Shown here one piece after another: positions 8,668 to 22,400 of a stretch of DNA of 64,000 nt (position 1 is its first letter; each line of letters begins with the position of its first letter). Both the position numbers and the translations under genes were made by a program. The notes under the pieces were generated by a model. The model was not told the DNA's origin and searched no databases. It worked only from the letters and a program-made list of their open reading frames with translations. Origin of the DNA: a virus; the IMG/VR virus record IMGVR_UViG_3300021962_000084, positions 1-64,000 of that record; one strand, written 5' to 3'.

Positions 8668-9728
8668 TGGATAACAAAGAAACAAATAGAGGTAAACAAC
8701 TTTCAGTAGAAAAGCAATTCATTAAAGGCGTAAATTTAATTGATGTTGATACTACTATTGCCGATTATATGGCATCAATAGTAATACCCGATGTTGAGGA
8801 AAATGGATTGAAAGTTAAAGTTCCACTTCTTTATGGTAATGCCGAAAGATGGGCTGGTGCACGAAAGGAGGGTTATTTAAGAGACCAAAGAGGAAAAATA
8901 CAAATTCCTTTAGTAATGTTTAAAAGAAATTCCATAGATAGAAATGAATCTATGAATAATTTTAGCGAACAAAATACTATTGCTACATTCCAAAGATATT
9001 CGCCTAAAAGTAAATATGAAAGGTTTTCTTTACAAAATAATGTAAAACCCTCAAAAGAATTATATAGTATAAATGTACCAAAATATGTAACTATAACGTA
9101 TGAGGTAATGATTTGGACATCTTTTACAGAGCACATGAATAAAATTGTAGAAGCATTTCAATGGGCAACTGATAGATATTGGGGTAAAGATGATAGTTAC
9201 AAATTTAAAGTAAAAATAGATTCATTTGACAATCAACAAGAGGTTGGACAGGGTACTGAAAGAATTATAAGAACTACATTTACTATGGTTGTAAATGCTT
9301 ATTTACTTCCTGAAAGATATAATGAAAAACCAACTATTAAAAAGACTTACTCTCCTAAACGAATAATATTTAGTGTAGAAACGGATTTAAGTGGAGCTAT
9401 GTTTACTCAACCATCTTTATACAACGAATATGCGCAGGTGATTGATTTTATAGGTATTAGAGGAAATCAAATGGCAATTTTTGTAAACTCATCAACAGCT
9501 AAATTAACTAATGTAAAGAAGCCAGTTTTACCACAAGAATTGGTTGGTGTGTTTGATGTTGAAACTTGGTTTAGAGTTTACATAAATGGAGATTTTATAT
9601 CACCTTCTTTGTACACCTATATCTATAATGGATATACAAAAGAAATAATTTTTTCATTTGATTCGTTAGGATTTCCATTAGATACTGAAGATGAAATTGC
9701 AATAACTGGTAAATTTCAAGAACTATGA
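8667..9728 (+). CDS. Tail terminator / sheath-stabilising protein, gp15-like, with added C-terminal module
   Basis: A 353-residue protein. The N-terminal 220 residues match the style of T4 gp15: DYMASIVIPDVEENGLKVKV, YGNAERWAG, IPLVMFKRNSI, then ITYEVMIWTSFTEHMNKIVE and a segment ending RTTFTMVVNAYLLP. T4 gp15 caps the finished tail tube and sheath and docks the tail to the neck. The C-terminal 75 residues (ETWFRVYINGDFISPSLYTY ... DTEDEIAITGKFQEL) form an extra module, and similar sequences make up the next two small proteins. The stop overlaps the following gene by four bases (ATGA), and the start overlaps the previous stop by one. Confidence in the gp15 assignment rests on the pattern and the gene order. 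Confidence 0.7.
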   Translation: MDNKETNRGKQLSVEKQFIKGVNLIDVDTTIADYMASIVIPDVEENGLKVKVPLLYGNAERWAGARKEGYLRDQRGKIQIPLVMFKRNSIDRNESMNNFSEQNTIATFQRYSPKSKYERFSLQNNVKPSKELYSINVPKYVTITYEVMIWTSFTEHMNKIVEAFQWATDRYWGKDDSYKFKVKIDSFDNQQEVGQGTERIIRTTFTMVVNAYLLPERYNEKPTIKKTYSPKRIIFSVETDLSGAMFTQPSLYNEYAQVIDFIGIRGNQMAIFVNSSTAKLTNVKKPVLPQELVGVFDVETWFRVYINGDFISPSLYTYIYNGYTKEIIFSFDSLGFPLDTEDEIAITGKFQEL

Positions 9729-10078
9729 GTGTAACAATCTTAAAAAATATAATGAAACAAGTAAACGAACCAAATGAGTTTGAATTATTTTTTCATGCAG
9801 ATGAACCATTCTATTGGGTTTATAAAGTTGATGGAGTGAGGGTAAAAGATTTATATAAAACAATGGTTGAGTTAAGAAGACCGACTGCAAGATTCGATGT
9901 TTTTATAAATGGATTATTTATATCTGAAAACGATTATATTTTTGACCAATTGGGTAATGATTTTTATATTAAATTTATAAAAAATAGATTTCCTGAATTT
10001 GACAGATTTGATAATCCATATATATTAAATGATGATGATGAGGTAAAAATAGAAGGAGACGTTGAAAAATTTATATAA
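9725..10078 (+). CDS. Small structural protein related to the C-terminal module of the gp15-like protein
   Basis: A 117-residue protein I do not recognise by family. Its second half reads RFDVFINGLFISENDYIFDQ, then YIKFIKNRF and LNDDDEVKIEGDV. The same layout (a 'v.iNG.fIs...Y' strand pair, a hydrophobic strand, then 'D.DE..I.G') ends the gp15-like protein just upstream and also appears in the next protein. The N-terminal half has a helix-like segment and FELFFHADEPFYWVYKVDG. It is translationally coupled to both neighbours: a 4-base overlap upstream, and TAATG downstream. A tail or fibre attachment role is plausible from the position only. Confidence 0.7.
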   Translation: MSVTILKNIMKQVNEPNEFELFFHADEPFYWVYKVDGVRVKDLYKTMVELRRPTARFDVFINGLFISENDYIFDQLGNDFYIKFIKNRFPEFDRFDNPYILNDDDEVKIEGDVEKFI

Positions 10079-10461
10079 TGACCAGAAAAAAACCTAATAT
10101 AAACGTACAAACAACACAATTATTGAGAGATAGACAGGCTTTCAAAGATTTTGTGCTTAAAATTAATACGGATACATTCACATATTCATATTCCCCAAAT
10201 ATAATTTCAGTAGAAAATCAAATATATTTTACTTTAACGTTGTTAAATAAAAAATTTGTTTTTGATATTTTAGTTGTAGATGATGTGAGAGATTACGTTG
10301 ATGTATATTTATTTGGAGTAAAGCAACCTGCGGATAGATATAATGTTCAACAGGTTGATACTAATATAATTGTTACATTCACAGCTGATATTACAAGATT
10401 ACCAAATGAGGTAAAAGCATCAGATTTCGAAATAAAAGGTAAAATAGCAGAAATAGTATAA
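10078..10461 (+). CDS. Small structural protein, third copy of the module
   Basis: A 127-residue protein with no clear family. The C-terminal half (DYVDVYLFGVKQPADRYNVQ, IIVTFTADITRLP, DFEIKGKIAEIV) repeats the strand layout of the two upstream proteins. The N-terminus is basic (TRKKPNINVQTTQLLRDRQAF) and could contact another virion part. Both ends are coupled by TAATG overlaps, so it is made together with the 4185-residue fibre that follows. The likely role is an adaptor for that fibre (inference from coupling). Confidence 0.65.
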   Translation: MTRKKPNINVQTTQLLRDRQAFKDFVLKINTDTFTYSYSPNIISVENQIYFTLTLLNKKFVFDILVVDDVRDYVDVYLFGVKQPADRYNVQQVDTNIIVTFTADITRLPNEVKASDFEIKGKIAEIV

Positions 10462-13400
10462 TGGCAAGACTGATACCTCGTAAACAAATTGAAGAACAAC
10501 AGGATATAAGTGCTTCTTTAGCGATTAGAGAAAATCTATATGTTGGTAATGATATTATTAATAGCGGCTCATTATTTGTATCAAAAAGTTTCTTTTTGGG
10601 AAACGATACGGGCTCTTTAAATGAGATTACGGGTTCTGTATTCGTAACAGGTTCATTTACAGTTGATGGTTTATTTCAATTAGGTTCACAAACTTTATTT
10701 TCTGGAACAGCTTCGTTTTCATCTGAATCTGTTGATACACAAAGATACTCTGGAATTCTTGCAAAAGATTTTGGTGCTAACCAACCTACATTATATGTTT
10801 CTTCAACTGATGGTGATGATACTAACGATGGTAGAACAATTCAATATCCACTTCGTACAATTAAAAGAGCCGCTCAATTAGCATCTCCGGGGTATGATGG
10901 TAGATATGGTTTTGATACTGGTTCGGTTTCAAATGGATATGTAATTAAGGTACAGGCAGGAACGTATTTAGAGGATAATCCTGTGATACTTCCATCCAAC
11001 ACAACCATTTGGGGTGCTGGTTTGCGTATTACCAAAATTAACGCTAAGAATCCCTCTGAAGACCTTTTTTGGGTAAACGCTGGATGTTACATTGCCGAAG
11101 TTACTATGGGAGGATTGAGATTATATCCAGACCAAATAAATCCTGAAAAAGGATTTGCTGTGGCTTTCCAACCTGGTGCATTTATTACAACTTCACCATA
11201 CGTTCAGAACTGCTCGCAGATTTCAAACCAAGAGAATTCATTCACCGAACTTTATGAAGAAATACCGCCAGGTGGTGGAGGACTTTATGTTAATGGTGAT
11301 GTAATTCATCCCGATTCTCCATTGGCTTCAATGGTATTAGATGCTTATACTCAAATTTCTCCAAACGGAGTTGGGTGTTTAGTTAATGGTAGAGGTTTCA
11401 TTCAGCTCGTATCTTTCTTTAATAACTTCTCATATTACGCAATTAGAGTAAACAATGGTGGACATGCTACACTAAACAACTCAAACATTTCGTTTGGTTT
11501 GTATGGTATGTATGCTAGTGGTTCTCGTTTTATTTCTGGTAGTGGTGGTAATATTGATGCAAGAAATAGAGTAAGACAAAGTTGGAGTGTGGTAGTGGAT
11601 GTACTTAATAGAGGGTTGGGTGCACTTCCTGAAATAACAACTTTAAATACAGCAGAAGGCATTCGTGCAACATCTTTATCACAATATCCTCAATTATATC
11701 TTTCTGGTAGTGATATAAATTTAACACCAACTACACAAAATATTGAAGAAGTAGCTTCTGATTTTAAATTAATATCTGCTATTGTAGAAAATGGTACATC
11801 CAATTTTCCAACTCTTTTAGCAAGAAGTTCTAATAAGGGATATGGATTTGAATCTCCTTATAATATTTTAGGAGCTGAGCAAATTACATCATCAATAGCA
11901 TCGGCATCTGCTGAAATTTTAACTGATATAAGTGAATCATTTGGAGCTATATTGGGTATATTTGCAAATGGTACTGGTTCTTTTAATTTTGTATCAAATA
12001 CCAAAAATGCTATTAAAGCAACTGAATTAGAACCAACAGCTATTGGTATGTCTGTTTCAAATAGTATTACGGCTAGTGTTAGTTCATCATTTGAAACAGT
12101 AATATCAATTATATCTTCTGGATTAACAGCAGTTGCAAAAGTAACTTCATCAAATGAAGCAGCTATAAAAGTTTCTGGTGTAGAACAATTTACAACGGGA
12201 TTATCATCATCTTTACAAACAACTAATAGTGTAAGTGCAAGTTTTAGTATAATTTACAATATTTTGGATAAAGGAACTGGTAGTGTAATTTTACCAATAC
12301 CTGAAAATCATCAAAGAAATTATACAATAACAAATAATGGTAGTTCATCGTATCAATGGCAAGGTGTAGGTTCAAATCCAACAATAACATTATATAGAGG
12401 TGAAACTTACAAATTTTATGTAAGTGCATCTAGCGTAGTTGGTGGAATAAATTATCCTTTCTTTATTAGAACTAGACCTTTAAGTGGTATTAGTGAACAA
12501 TTTGATTATGATAAAGGTGTAATAAATAATGGAGATTCAATTGGTAATATAACATTTACAGTACCATACGATGCTCCCAATGAATTATATTACGTTGCAC
12601 AAAATACGGATAATATGACAGGTAAGTTTCATATTATTAATAATTCAGCAACTCCGTTTGGTTTTATACAAAATACATTAACATATCCACAAACAATAAG
12701 TGGTAGTGTGGAATCAACATCTAATATAGATAAATTAAATGCTTACGAACTTCTTATTGGAAACAAATCATTTATTCAAGAAGAAACAATTGAATTTGTA
12801 TCATCCTCTTGGTCTGATTTTGATTATGTAGAATCAACTTGCCGTAGAGATATTGGATATTTAATAGATGCGGTAGCTAATGACCTTATATATGGTGGAA
12901 ACAATAATAGTATTACCGCTGGTAGATTTTATTATGAGTATCCATCAACAGCAACTACAACACAAAAAGACCCAACCAAAACTGCAGTTAAATATGCAGC
13001 TGGAATGGCTGAAAAATTATTAAAAGGTGTAACATTCGTTGAACCAAACAATGAAAGAGATGCAGTAGCAACTGCTATACAGGCAAATAGAGAATTTATA
13101 CAAACCGAAACAATAACGTTCCTTTCATCTTCTTGGAGTAACTTCTATTATAATGAAGCTAAATGTAAAAGAGATGTGGGATATATTTTAGATGCGGTAG
13201 CAACTGATGCTAGATATGGTGGTAACGAAAGGTCTGTACAAGCAGGTCAATTCTATTATTTATATCCATCATTAGCAGTTGTTGATGGTGATGGTGATTC
13301 TGAAGGTCAATTAGGACAAACATTAGATGGAGTGCGTTTCGCAGCTGGTAATACTAATAATATAATAGCTGGAATTGTACATCAAACTGCATCATTGGAT

Positions 13401-16400
13401 GTTAGAGAATCATATAGATTATTAAGAGAAAACAAAGAATTGATTCAAAACGAAACAATTCAGTTTATTAATGTAGCATATCCTCAATTAAAATATAATC
13501 AAGACAAATGTAAGAGAGATGTTGGTTATATAATTGATGCAATATCAACTGACCTTCTTTATGGTGGAATCGAAAGAAGTGTAACTGCTGGTAAATATTA
13601 TTATGAATATCCATCACAAGCTACAAAAACGCAAAAGAGAGAAACTTCTGGTGGTATAAGATATTCTAAAATTATTTCTGACTTTATTGTTCAAAATATT
13701 GTTTTAGAAACTCCACGTATTATTACTAACGATGAAAAATTATTTAAAGTAGTAAGTGGTAGTAGTAATATTACATCTTCATTTAGTGGTACTATAAATG
13801 AGCAAAATTCTATTAGTAGTTCATTTGCTATTATTGAAGGAATTATAAAAAGAGGAACTGCAGCCGTACCATCAATATTGGCACAAAATAGTGATTTGAA
13901 TTGGAGTGTTGGCATTCCATTAAGCGTTACCGGTCAAACACAAATAACCAATTCATTCGTATCACCTACTGAAGCAGAAAAGTTAGGAAATGGATTTGAT
14001 GTAGTTACTTCTATACTTCAAAGTAATGGAGTTGAGCCTGTATTTACATCATCTTTAAATACACAAATAAAAGTAACAAACAACGAACAAATAACAGGTT
14101 CAGTATCTAATCCTTATGCATTAACATCATCAATATCAGCATCATTTGGATATGTTGTTGAAATTATAAGTGGTGGATTATCTAAATTAGACCCAATTGT
14201 TTCTAATGTATCTGCAAGTATTAAAGTAACAGCAACTCCACAATTTACAAGTGGTGTAGTTGGTACAAATGCACAAACCTCAAGTGTTAGTTCTTCTTTC
14301 GGAAGTATTATAAATGTGATTGTTAGTGGAACTGCTGCATTACCATCATTGGTACAAAATACAAATGCAAATAGAAAGGTAACAACAACTACACAATTCA
14401 TATCAGCATCTTATAGTGGTAGTTTGGAAGATATAGAATTTGTTTCACAATCTATTTCTAAAGTAACTCAAATAGTTGAAACTGGAAATGTAGACCTTTT
14501 TGGAAAAACAAATTATTCAGCAAGTATTACTGCTAGAGTTGGGGTGTACGAAATATTAAAACAAAACATTCCATTTATACAAAACGAAACTATTGCATAT
14601 CTAAGTTCTTCTTGGGCTGGATTCCAATATGATGAAGTTAAGTGTAAGAGAGATATTGGATTGATTGTTAGTGGAGCAGCGGAAGACCTTTTATTTGGTG
14701 CTAATTCGGCATCAATTGTAAACGGACAATTCTACTATGAATACCCATCACAAGCAACTATTGCAAATGATGGTGATACTGGTGGACAGTTAAATCAAAC
14801 TTTAGATGGTATAAACTACGCAAGTAGATTAGCACAAAAGGTAATTCAAAATGTCGTATTTAATTTACCATCAACTGAAGTATCTGCTTCAAACGCTTTA
14901 TTATTTAATAACAAAGAGTTTATCCAAAATGAAACAATCGCATACCTAAGTTCTTCTTGGGGTGGTTTTGATTATAACGAAACAACTTGTAAGAGAGATG
15001 TTGGATATATTATTGATGCGGTTAGAACTGATTTGGTATATGGTGGTAATGAGAGAAGTAGACAGGCTGGTTTATATTATTTCTTATATCCATCTCAAGC
15101 TACTGGTTCTCAATTATTGCAAACAACAGATGGTATTAAATATGCATCGCATATCTCACAAAAGATAGTTAGTGGTTCGATATTCCAATCTGCTGATTCT
15201 GATAAATTGGAAGTAAGTAGATTGATGAGAGTGAACAAAGGACTTATCGCTGATGAGGTTGTTGAGTATGTATCATCTTCTTGGAGTGAGGTATCATATA
15301 ACGAAGATAAGTGTAAGAGAGATGTGGGGTATATTATTGATGCAGTAAGAACTGACTTGGTATATGGTGGTAACGAAAGAACATCTATTGCGGGTGAATT
15401 CTATTATCGATTCCCATCATCAGCAACCGTTGGAGGAGAACCTTCAGCAACTCAACAATTAGACCCAACTGTAACTGGTGTTGAGTATGCAAATCGTTTA
15501 GCACAAAATATAGTTCAAAATAAAGTATTAGTTAATCCATCTGCGGAAGTATTAGCAGCAGCTGAATTAGTAAGAACTAATAGAACATTCTTACAACAAA
15601 ACGTAATACAATTTATTTCTCAAAACTATCCTAATTTAGATTACATAGTTTCTAAATGTTTCAGAGATGTTGGATTTATTACCGATGGAGCTGTAACCGA
15701 TTTAGTATATGGTGGTAATGAGAGAAGTATAAACTCTGGTAGATTCTACTTTAAGTTTGCTAACAAAGCAACTGGTGACCAATTAGTTGAAACTGTAGCT
15801 GGTATTAACTTTGCTAAAGATTTGGCTAAGTTAGTAGCAATTGGTGGAAAGGCTGTTGAAGATGGATATGATAACGTTGCTAAAATAATAGCAAGTGGAA
15901 GTTCATCTGCACCTGCTTTAGTAACAAATACTGAAAACGCAATTAGAAAGACAGTTGAGCAACAATTTACATCAAGTCAAAGTGTTCAATCATCTGATAA
16001 GCAATTAGTATCAGCATCATTTGCGAATGTAATTACTATAATTTCAAATGGTACTGGTTCTATACCAACAATTGTAGAGAGTTCTAATAGAGGTATATTA
16101 GTAACAATTGGTTCACATCAAATAACATCATCAATAACTCCATCTTTAGCAGATATTAATAAAGTTGAAAGTGGATTTAATATTGTTACTAGCATAATAG
16201 AAAATGGTACAGGTTCATTACCTACATTAGTTAAGAACACTCAAAATGGTATTAAGAGAACTGATTCAATTCAATTTACTTCAACTGCATCTATTTCTAA
16301 TACAATTATTTCAAGCTCCAATACAGCATTTGATAATGTATTATTAATTGTATCTGACGGAACTGGTTCAACTCCAACTTTGGTTAAAAATACTTCTAAT

Positions 16401-19400
16401 TTAGTTAAGGTAACAAACTCTACTCAATATATCGGAACTACTACTGTTTCTTCATCTATAATAAATGGTATCACTGGTAGTTTTAATACTATTATAACGA
16501 TATTAGAAAATGGTATAGGTACTTTACCAAATGTAGTTGATAATACAATATCAGGTATTAAAGTAACAAACACTGCTCAATTTATATCTGCATCTGCTAC
16601 TCAACTTGAAAGTAATTTAATATCGCAATCTATATCAATAGTAACTGATATTATAGCAAATGGTGTGGGTTCTACATTAGCATATTTACCAACATCATCT
16701 TATACAGCTTCCGTTAGTGATTTAAATAGATGGAAGGCTTATAATTTATTAAAAGCAAACATTCAGTTTATACAGGATGAAACTATTGCATATTTAAGTT
16801 CTTCTTGGAGCACTGCTTCTTATAATGAGGAAAAATGTAGAAGGGATGTTGGGTTGATTATTAGTGGAGCAGTTGAAGATTTGGTGTTTAATAGTAATTC
16901 CGCATCATTAGTAAATGGAAAGTTCTATTATGATTATCCATCGCAAGCACAAGGTGCACAATTAAATCAAACTTTAGATGGTGTATTCTACGCATCTAAA
17001 TTAGCACAAAAGATTGTAAAAGGTGATGTGTTCAATTACCCATCTGCTCAATCAAATACTGCGTATGATTTATTGGTAAACAATAAGCAATTAATACAAA
17101 ACGAAACGATTGCTTACATTAGTTCTTCTTGGAGTACTCATCAATATAATGAAACAACTTGTAAGAGAGATGTTGGATATATTATTGATGCAGTAGCAAC
17201 CGATGTTAAATGGGGTGGTAATGAAAGAAGTGTAAAAGCTGGAGAATTCTATTACTTATATCCATCCGAAGCAACAGGTTCACAAATAGAAGAAACTGTT
17301 ACTGGTATAACCTATGTTAGAAACTTAGCAGATAGATTATTAAGAAATCTAACACTACAATCGGTTTCTCAAAATAAATTACAAGCTAAACAACTTATTT
17401 TCAATAACAAAGAGTTTATACAAAACGAAGTTATTGAGTATGTATCGGCTAGTTGGAACGGATTCTTATACAACGAAGATACTTGTAAGAGAGATGTAGG
17501 ATTCATTTTAGATGCAGTGGCTACTGATGTGGTCTATGGTGGAAATGAGAGAGCCTTAGAAGCTGGAAGGTATTATTACTTATATCCATCCGAAGCAACT
17601 ACAACTCAATTAGGTCCAACCCTGAGCGGTATTAGACATGCAAAGGGAATGTTAGAACAAATATTGAAAAATTCAGTATTTGGATTAGCATCTAATTCGG
17701 CACAAACGGCTTACAATTTATTATTAGAGAATAAGCAATTAATACAAAACGAAACGATAGCATTTGTAAGTTCTTCTTGGAGTATGTTCAATTACAACGA
17801 AGCAAGTTGTAGTAGAGATACTGGATACATCGTAGATGCGGTAGCAACTGATATACTTTATGGTGGAAACGAAAGAGTAAGAGAAGCTGGTGAATACTAC
17901 TATCTATATCCATCGTTAGCAACGGTTGATGGTGATGGAGATGCGGCTGGACAATTGGGACAAACTTTAGATGGTGTAAATTACGCTAAAGGAATTTCTA
18001 AAAAGATAGTATCAAACATCTTATTACAATCAGCAAGTATTTCCGAATTAACTGGTTGGAGTTTATTAAGACAAAATAAACCATTGATTCAAAAAGAAAC
18101 TATTGCTTACCTAAGTTCTTCTTGGACTGGAGTTGATGGTTTCTATTATAACGAAGCAAGTTGTAGTAGAGATGTTGCGTACATCATTGATAATGTAGCA
18201 ACTGATTTATTATATGGTGGAAATGAAAGAAGTTCTAAAGCTGGTGAATACTATTTCTTATATCCGTCAAAAGCAACGGTTGGTGGAGTTCCATCGGTTA
18301 ATGCACAATTAGAACAAACTGTACAAGGTATCAGATTTGCAGCAGGAACTGCACAAAATGTAATATCAAATACAATATTAGAACAGCCTACTCAATTCGT
18401 ATCATCTTCAGTAAGTTTATTAAGAAGTAATAGAGGATTCATCCAAAATGAAACTATACAATACATAGATGCATTCTTCCCTAGCTTAGTTTACAATAGA
18501 GAAAAGTGTAGAAGGGATGTTGGATATATTGTTGATAATGTATCTACTGATTTATGGTATGGTGGAAATGAAAGAAGCATTATAGCTGGTGATTACTATT
18601 ATCGTTATCCATCTTTAGCAACTAAGCAAGAGCAAGTAAGAGAAACTGTGGCAGGTGTTGAATACGCAAAAGCAGTATCAAAGGCAATTGTACAAAATGT
18701 ATTATTACAAACTCCATCTTTAGTTTTAAATACTGATGGTAATATTAAAGTGGGTAGTGTAGCACAAATAACATCATCGTTATCAGCTACAAATACTGAA
18801 GTATCAAATATTAGTTCATCGTTCTCAACCGTAACAAAAATTATTGAAGGTGGTTTGAGTGTGTTACCAACAATTACTTCTAACAACGAAGGTTTAATTA
18901 AGGTAACAAATGAAACTCAAATAACATCATCAATATCAGCATCATCTGCTGAAGTTGGTGTTGTAACGGCATCATTTGGATTGATTAGAGATATAATATA
19001 TTGGGGTTCTGCTTCATTACCTGATTCATTAGCTAATAACTTCCAATATGGATTTAATAATAGTGTACCAACATTATTGCGTATTTCTTCATTCACTCAA
19101 ACATTAGGAAGTGGTGTATATAATGCACAAACATCAAGCGTAAGTTCTTCATTTGGTAATGTAATTAATGTTATCAACAATGGAACGGCTTCATTACCAA
19201 CATTGGAAGCTAATACATCGGCAAGTGTAAGTGTAAGTGGTATTACTACATTCAAATCAACAACATCTGGTTCTGAATATCAAAAAAGTAGAATTGGAAA
19301 CTTATTTGGTGTTGTTATGAATATAGTTGAAGGTGGTAGAAGTTCTATACCTACATTATTATCAAATACATCGTCTAGTATTAAAGTAACAAATACTCCA

Positions 19401-22400
19401 CAAATTATTAGTGGTAGTGGTAGTGATAGATTGCAAGCAAGATTAGTATCATCATCATTTGGTATTGTAATAGACTCATTATTAAATAATGGTACTAGTT
19501 CAATTGCTTATGTTGGACCAACTGGAATTAATACAAATGCAAAAATAACATCTGCATATAATTTGTTATTAAATAACCAACAAATGATTATAGATGAAAC
19601 CATAACTTATATGAGTTCATCTTGGAGTAATTTTGTTTATTCTCAATCATTATGTGAGAGAGATTTAGGGTTGATTATTAGTGGAGCAGCATTTGATTTA
19701 TTATGGGGTGGTAATTCCGCATCATTAGTAAATGGTAAATACTATTTCGAATCCGCATCTCAAGCAACTACTACACAATTAGACCAAACAATTACTGCTA
19801 TCCGATATGCTGGTGGAATTATTGAAAAGGTTGTTAGAAATACACCATTAGTACATATTTCAGCATCATTAGAAACATCGGCATCATATACATCATTGAT
19901 TAAAAACAAAGGATTTATACAATCTGAATCAATATCTTATGTAAATTCTTCTTGGGAAGGATTTGAGTACAATGAAGCAAGTTGCAGTAGAGATATTGGT
20001 TATATTGTAGATGCGGTAGCAACTGACTTGTTATATGGTGGTAACGAAAGAAGTATTATAGCTGGTAGATACTATTATGATTTCCCATCTGAAGCTACTT
20101 CAACACAATTAGAACCAACATTGACCGGTGTAAGATTCGCTAAAGGAACTTCTATGAACGTAGTTGTTAATAAGCAATTCTTCTCACCAAATGCAAACAA
20201 CCAAACGGCTTACAATTTAATTAAAGATAATAAAGAGTTTGTTCAGGAAGAAACTGTGGCATTTGTAAACGCTAAGTACCCTGAATTGGATTACATTGAA
20301 GATAAGTGTAAGAGAGATGTGGGTTATATTGTAGATGCAGTAGCAACTGACTTATTATATGGTGGAAACGAAAGAAGTAACAAAGCTGGTGAGTTCTATT
20401 ACTTATATCCTTCATTAGCAACTGAAAATGAGCAAGTAATTGAAACAACAACTGCAGTAGATTATGCTAGAAGATTAACACAAAATGTTATCAATAGTAT
20501 AGCAATAGAAACTCCGCAAATTGTTCTTAATACTACAAATAATATTAAGGTAACAAACACACCTCAATATGTTAGTTCATCATTTAGTGGAAGTGCATAC
20601 GAAGCGGGATTAATATCAGCATCTATTTCAATCGTAACAAATATTGTAGCAAATGGAACTGGTTCTGTTGGAACTCCTGTAAATTATACAACTCCATCAA
20701 CTGCATCGAATGTTTGGTATGCATACAATTTATTGAAAGAAAATATTCCATTCATCCAAAGTGAAACGATTGCTTATATTAGTTCTTCTTGGAGTACTGC
20801 TTCTTATAATGAGGCAAGTTGTAGTAGAGATGTAGCATTAATTGTAAGTGGAGCAGCTGAAGATATGTTATTTGGTGTAGATTCTGCATCAATTGTGAAT
20901 GGTAAGTTCTACTATGAATATCCATCTGAAGCAACTGGTTCTCAATTAAACTATACATTGGATGGATTGTTCTACGCAAGTAGACTAGCACAAAAAGTTC
21001 TTCAAAACGTAGAATTCGTAACAGCATCTTTATTAGTATCTGCATCTTACGCATTGATAAGAAATAATAAATTATTCATACAATCAGAATCCGTAGAATA
21101 TGTTGATTCTTCTTGGGTTGGATTGGATTACAATAAAGAAAAATGTAGAAGGGATGTTGGTCATTTAATTGACGCAGTTTCAACTGATTTATTGTATGGT
21201 GGAAATGAAAGAAGTGCAATAGCTGGAGAATACTATTTCAAATATCCATCAGAAGCTACAACAGGTTCTCAATTAGACCCAACGGTGGATGCAATTGATT
21301 ACGCAGCTGGAGTAGCAAGTAAAGTAATACAAAGTTTAACATTTGTAACGGCTTCACAAATCATATCAGCATCGGTTGGATTGTTGAGAGGAAATAGAAA
21401 CTTCATTCAGGAAGAAACAATGGCATACTTAACTGCTAGTTGGAGTACTTTTGAATATGATAAAGTTAAATGTAGACGTGATGTAGGATATGTTATTGAT
21501 GGTGTAGCAACTGATTTACTATATGGTGGAAACGAAAGAAGTGTGATGAGTGGGGAGTTCTATTATAGATACCCATCTAAAGCAGTATTGTTGGGTGATG
21601 GTGATGGAGCTGGACAATTAAAACAAACTGTTGATGGTATAAACTACGCAAGTAGAGTAGCACAAAAAGTTGTCAAAAATACTGTATTCCAAAATGCATC
21701 ATCAGCAGCTTCTGCATCATTTGATTTATTAAGAAAAAATAAATCATTTATAGCAGGAGAGGTAATTGAATATGTATCTTCATCTTGGAGTACTGTTTAT
21801 TACAATCAAGCTTCTTGTTCGCGTGATGTGGGATATTTAATAGATGCAGCAGCAACAGATGTACTTTATGGTGGTAAGGAACGAAGTGTAATAGCAGGTA
21901 ATTTCTATTATCTATTCCCATCAAAAGCAACTGTGGCTGGTGTTCCATCTGAAGCAAATCAATTAGACCCAACAATTACGGGTGTGAGATATGCTGGAAG
22001 ATTAGCAACTAAAGTTGTAGTTAATCCAAAATTTGTGGAAGCTTCTGGTTCTGCTATTGGTGGCAGTAGATTATTAAAATTAAATAAATCTCTAATCCAA
22101 AAAGAAACTATAACATTCTTAAGTTCTTCTTGGAGTACATTGGTTTACAACGAAGCAAGTTGTTCTCGTGACGTAGGATTTATTATAGATGCGGTAAGAA
22201 CTGACTTAGTTTATGGTGGTAATGAAAGAAGTATTGAAGCAGGCTCGTACTACTACAAAATTCCTTCAGTAGCAATTAAAGAATCTTATACTGATAATGG
22301 TACATTTGGACAGAAAAAACAAACTGTTGATGGTGTAAATTACGCAGGTGGTATTTCCGAAAAGATTGTAGCACAAACTCAATTAGTAAGACCTGGTACA

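Noticed and set aside
10789-11600. Polysaccharide lyase or hydrolase (depolymerase) activity of the beta-helix
   Set aside because: The fold signature is visible, but I could not identify a catalytic set of residues. A structural or binding role is the safer reading.
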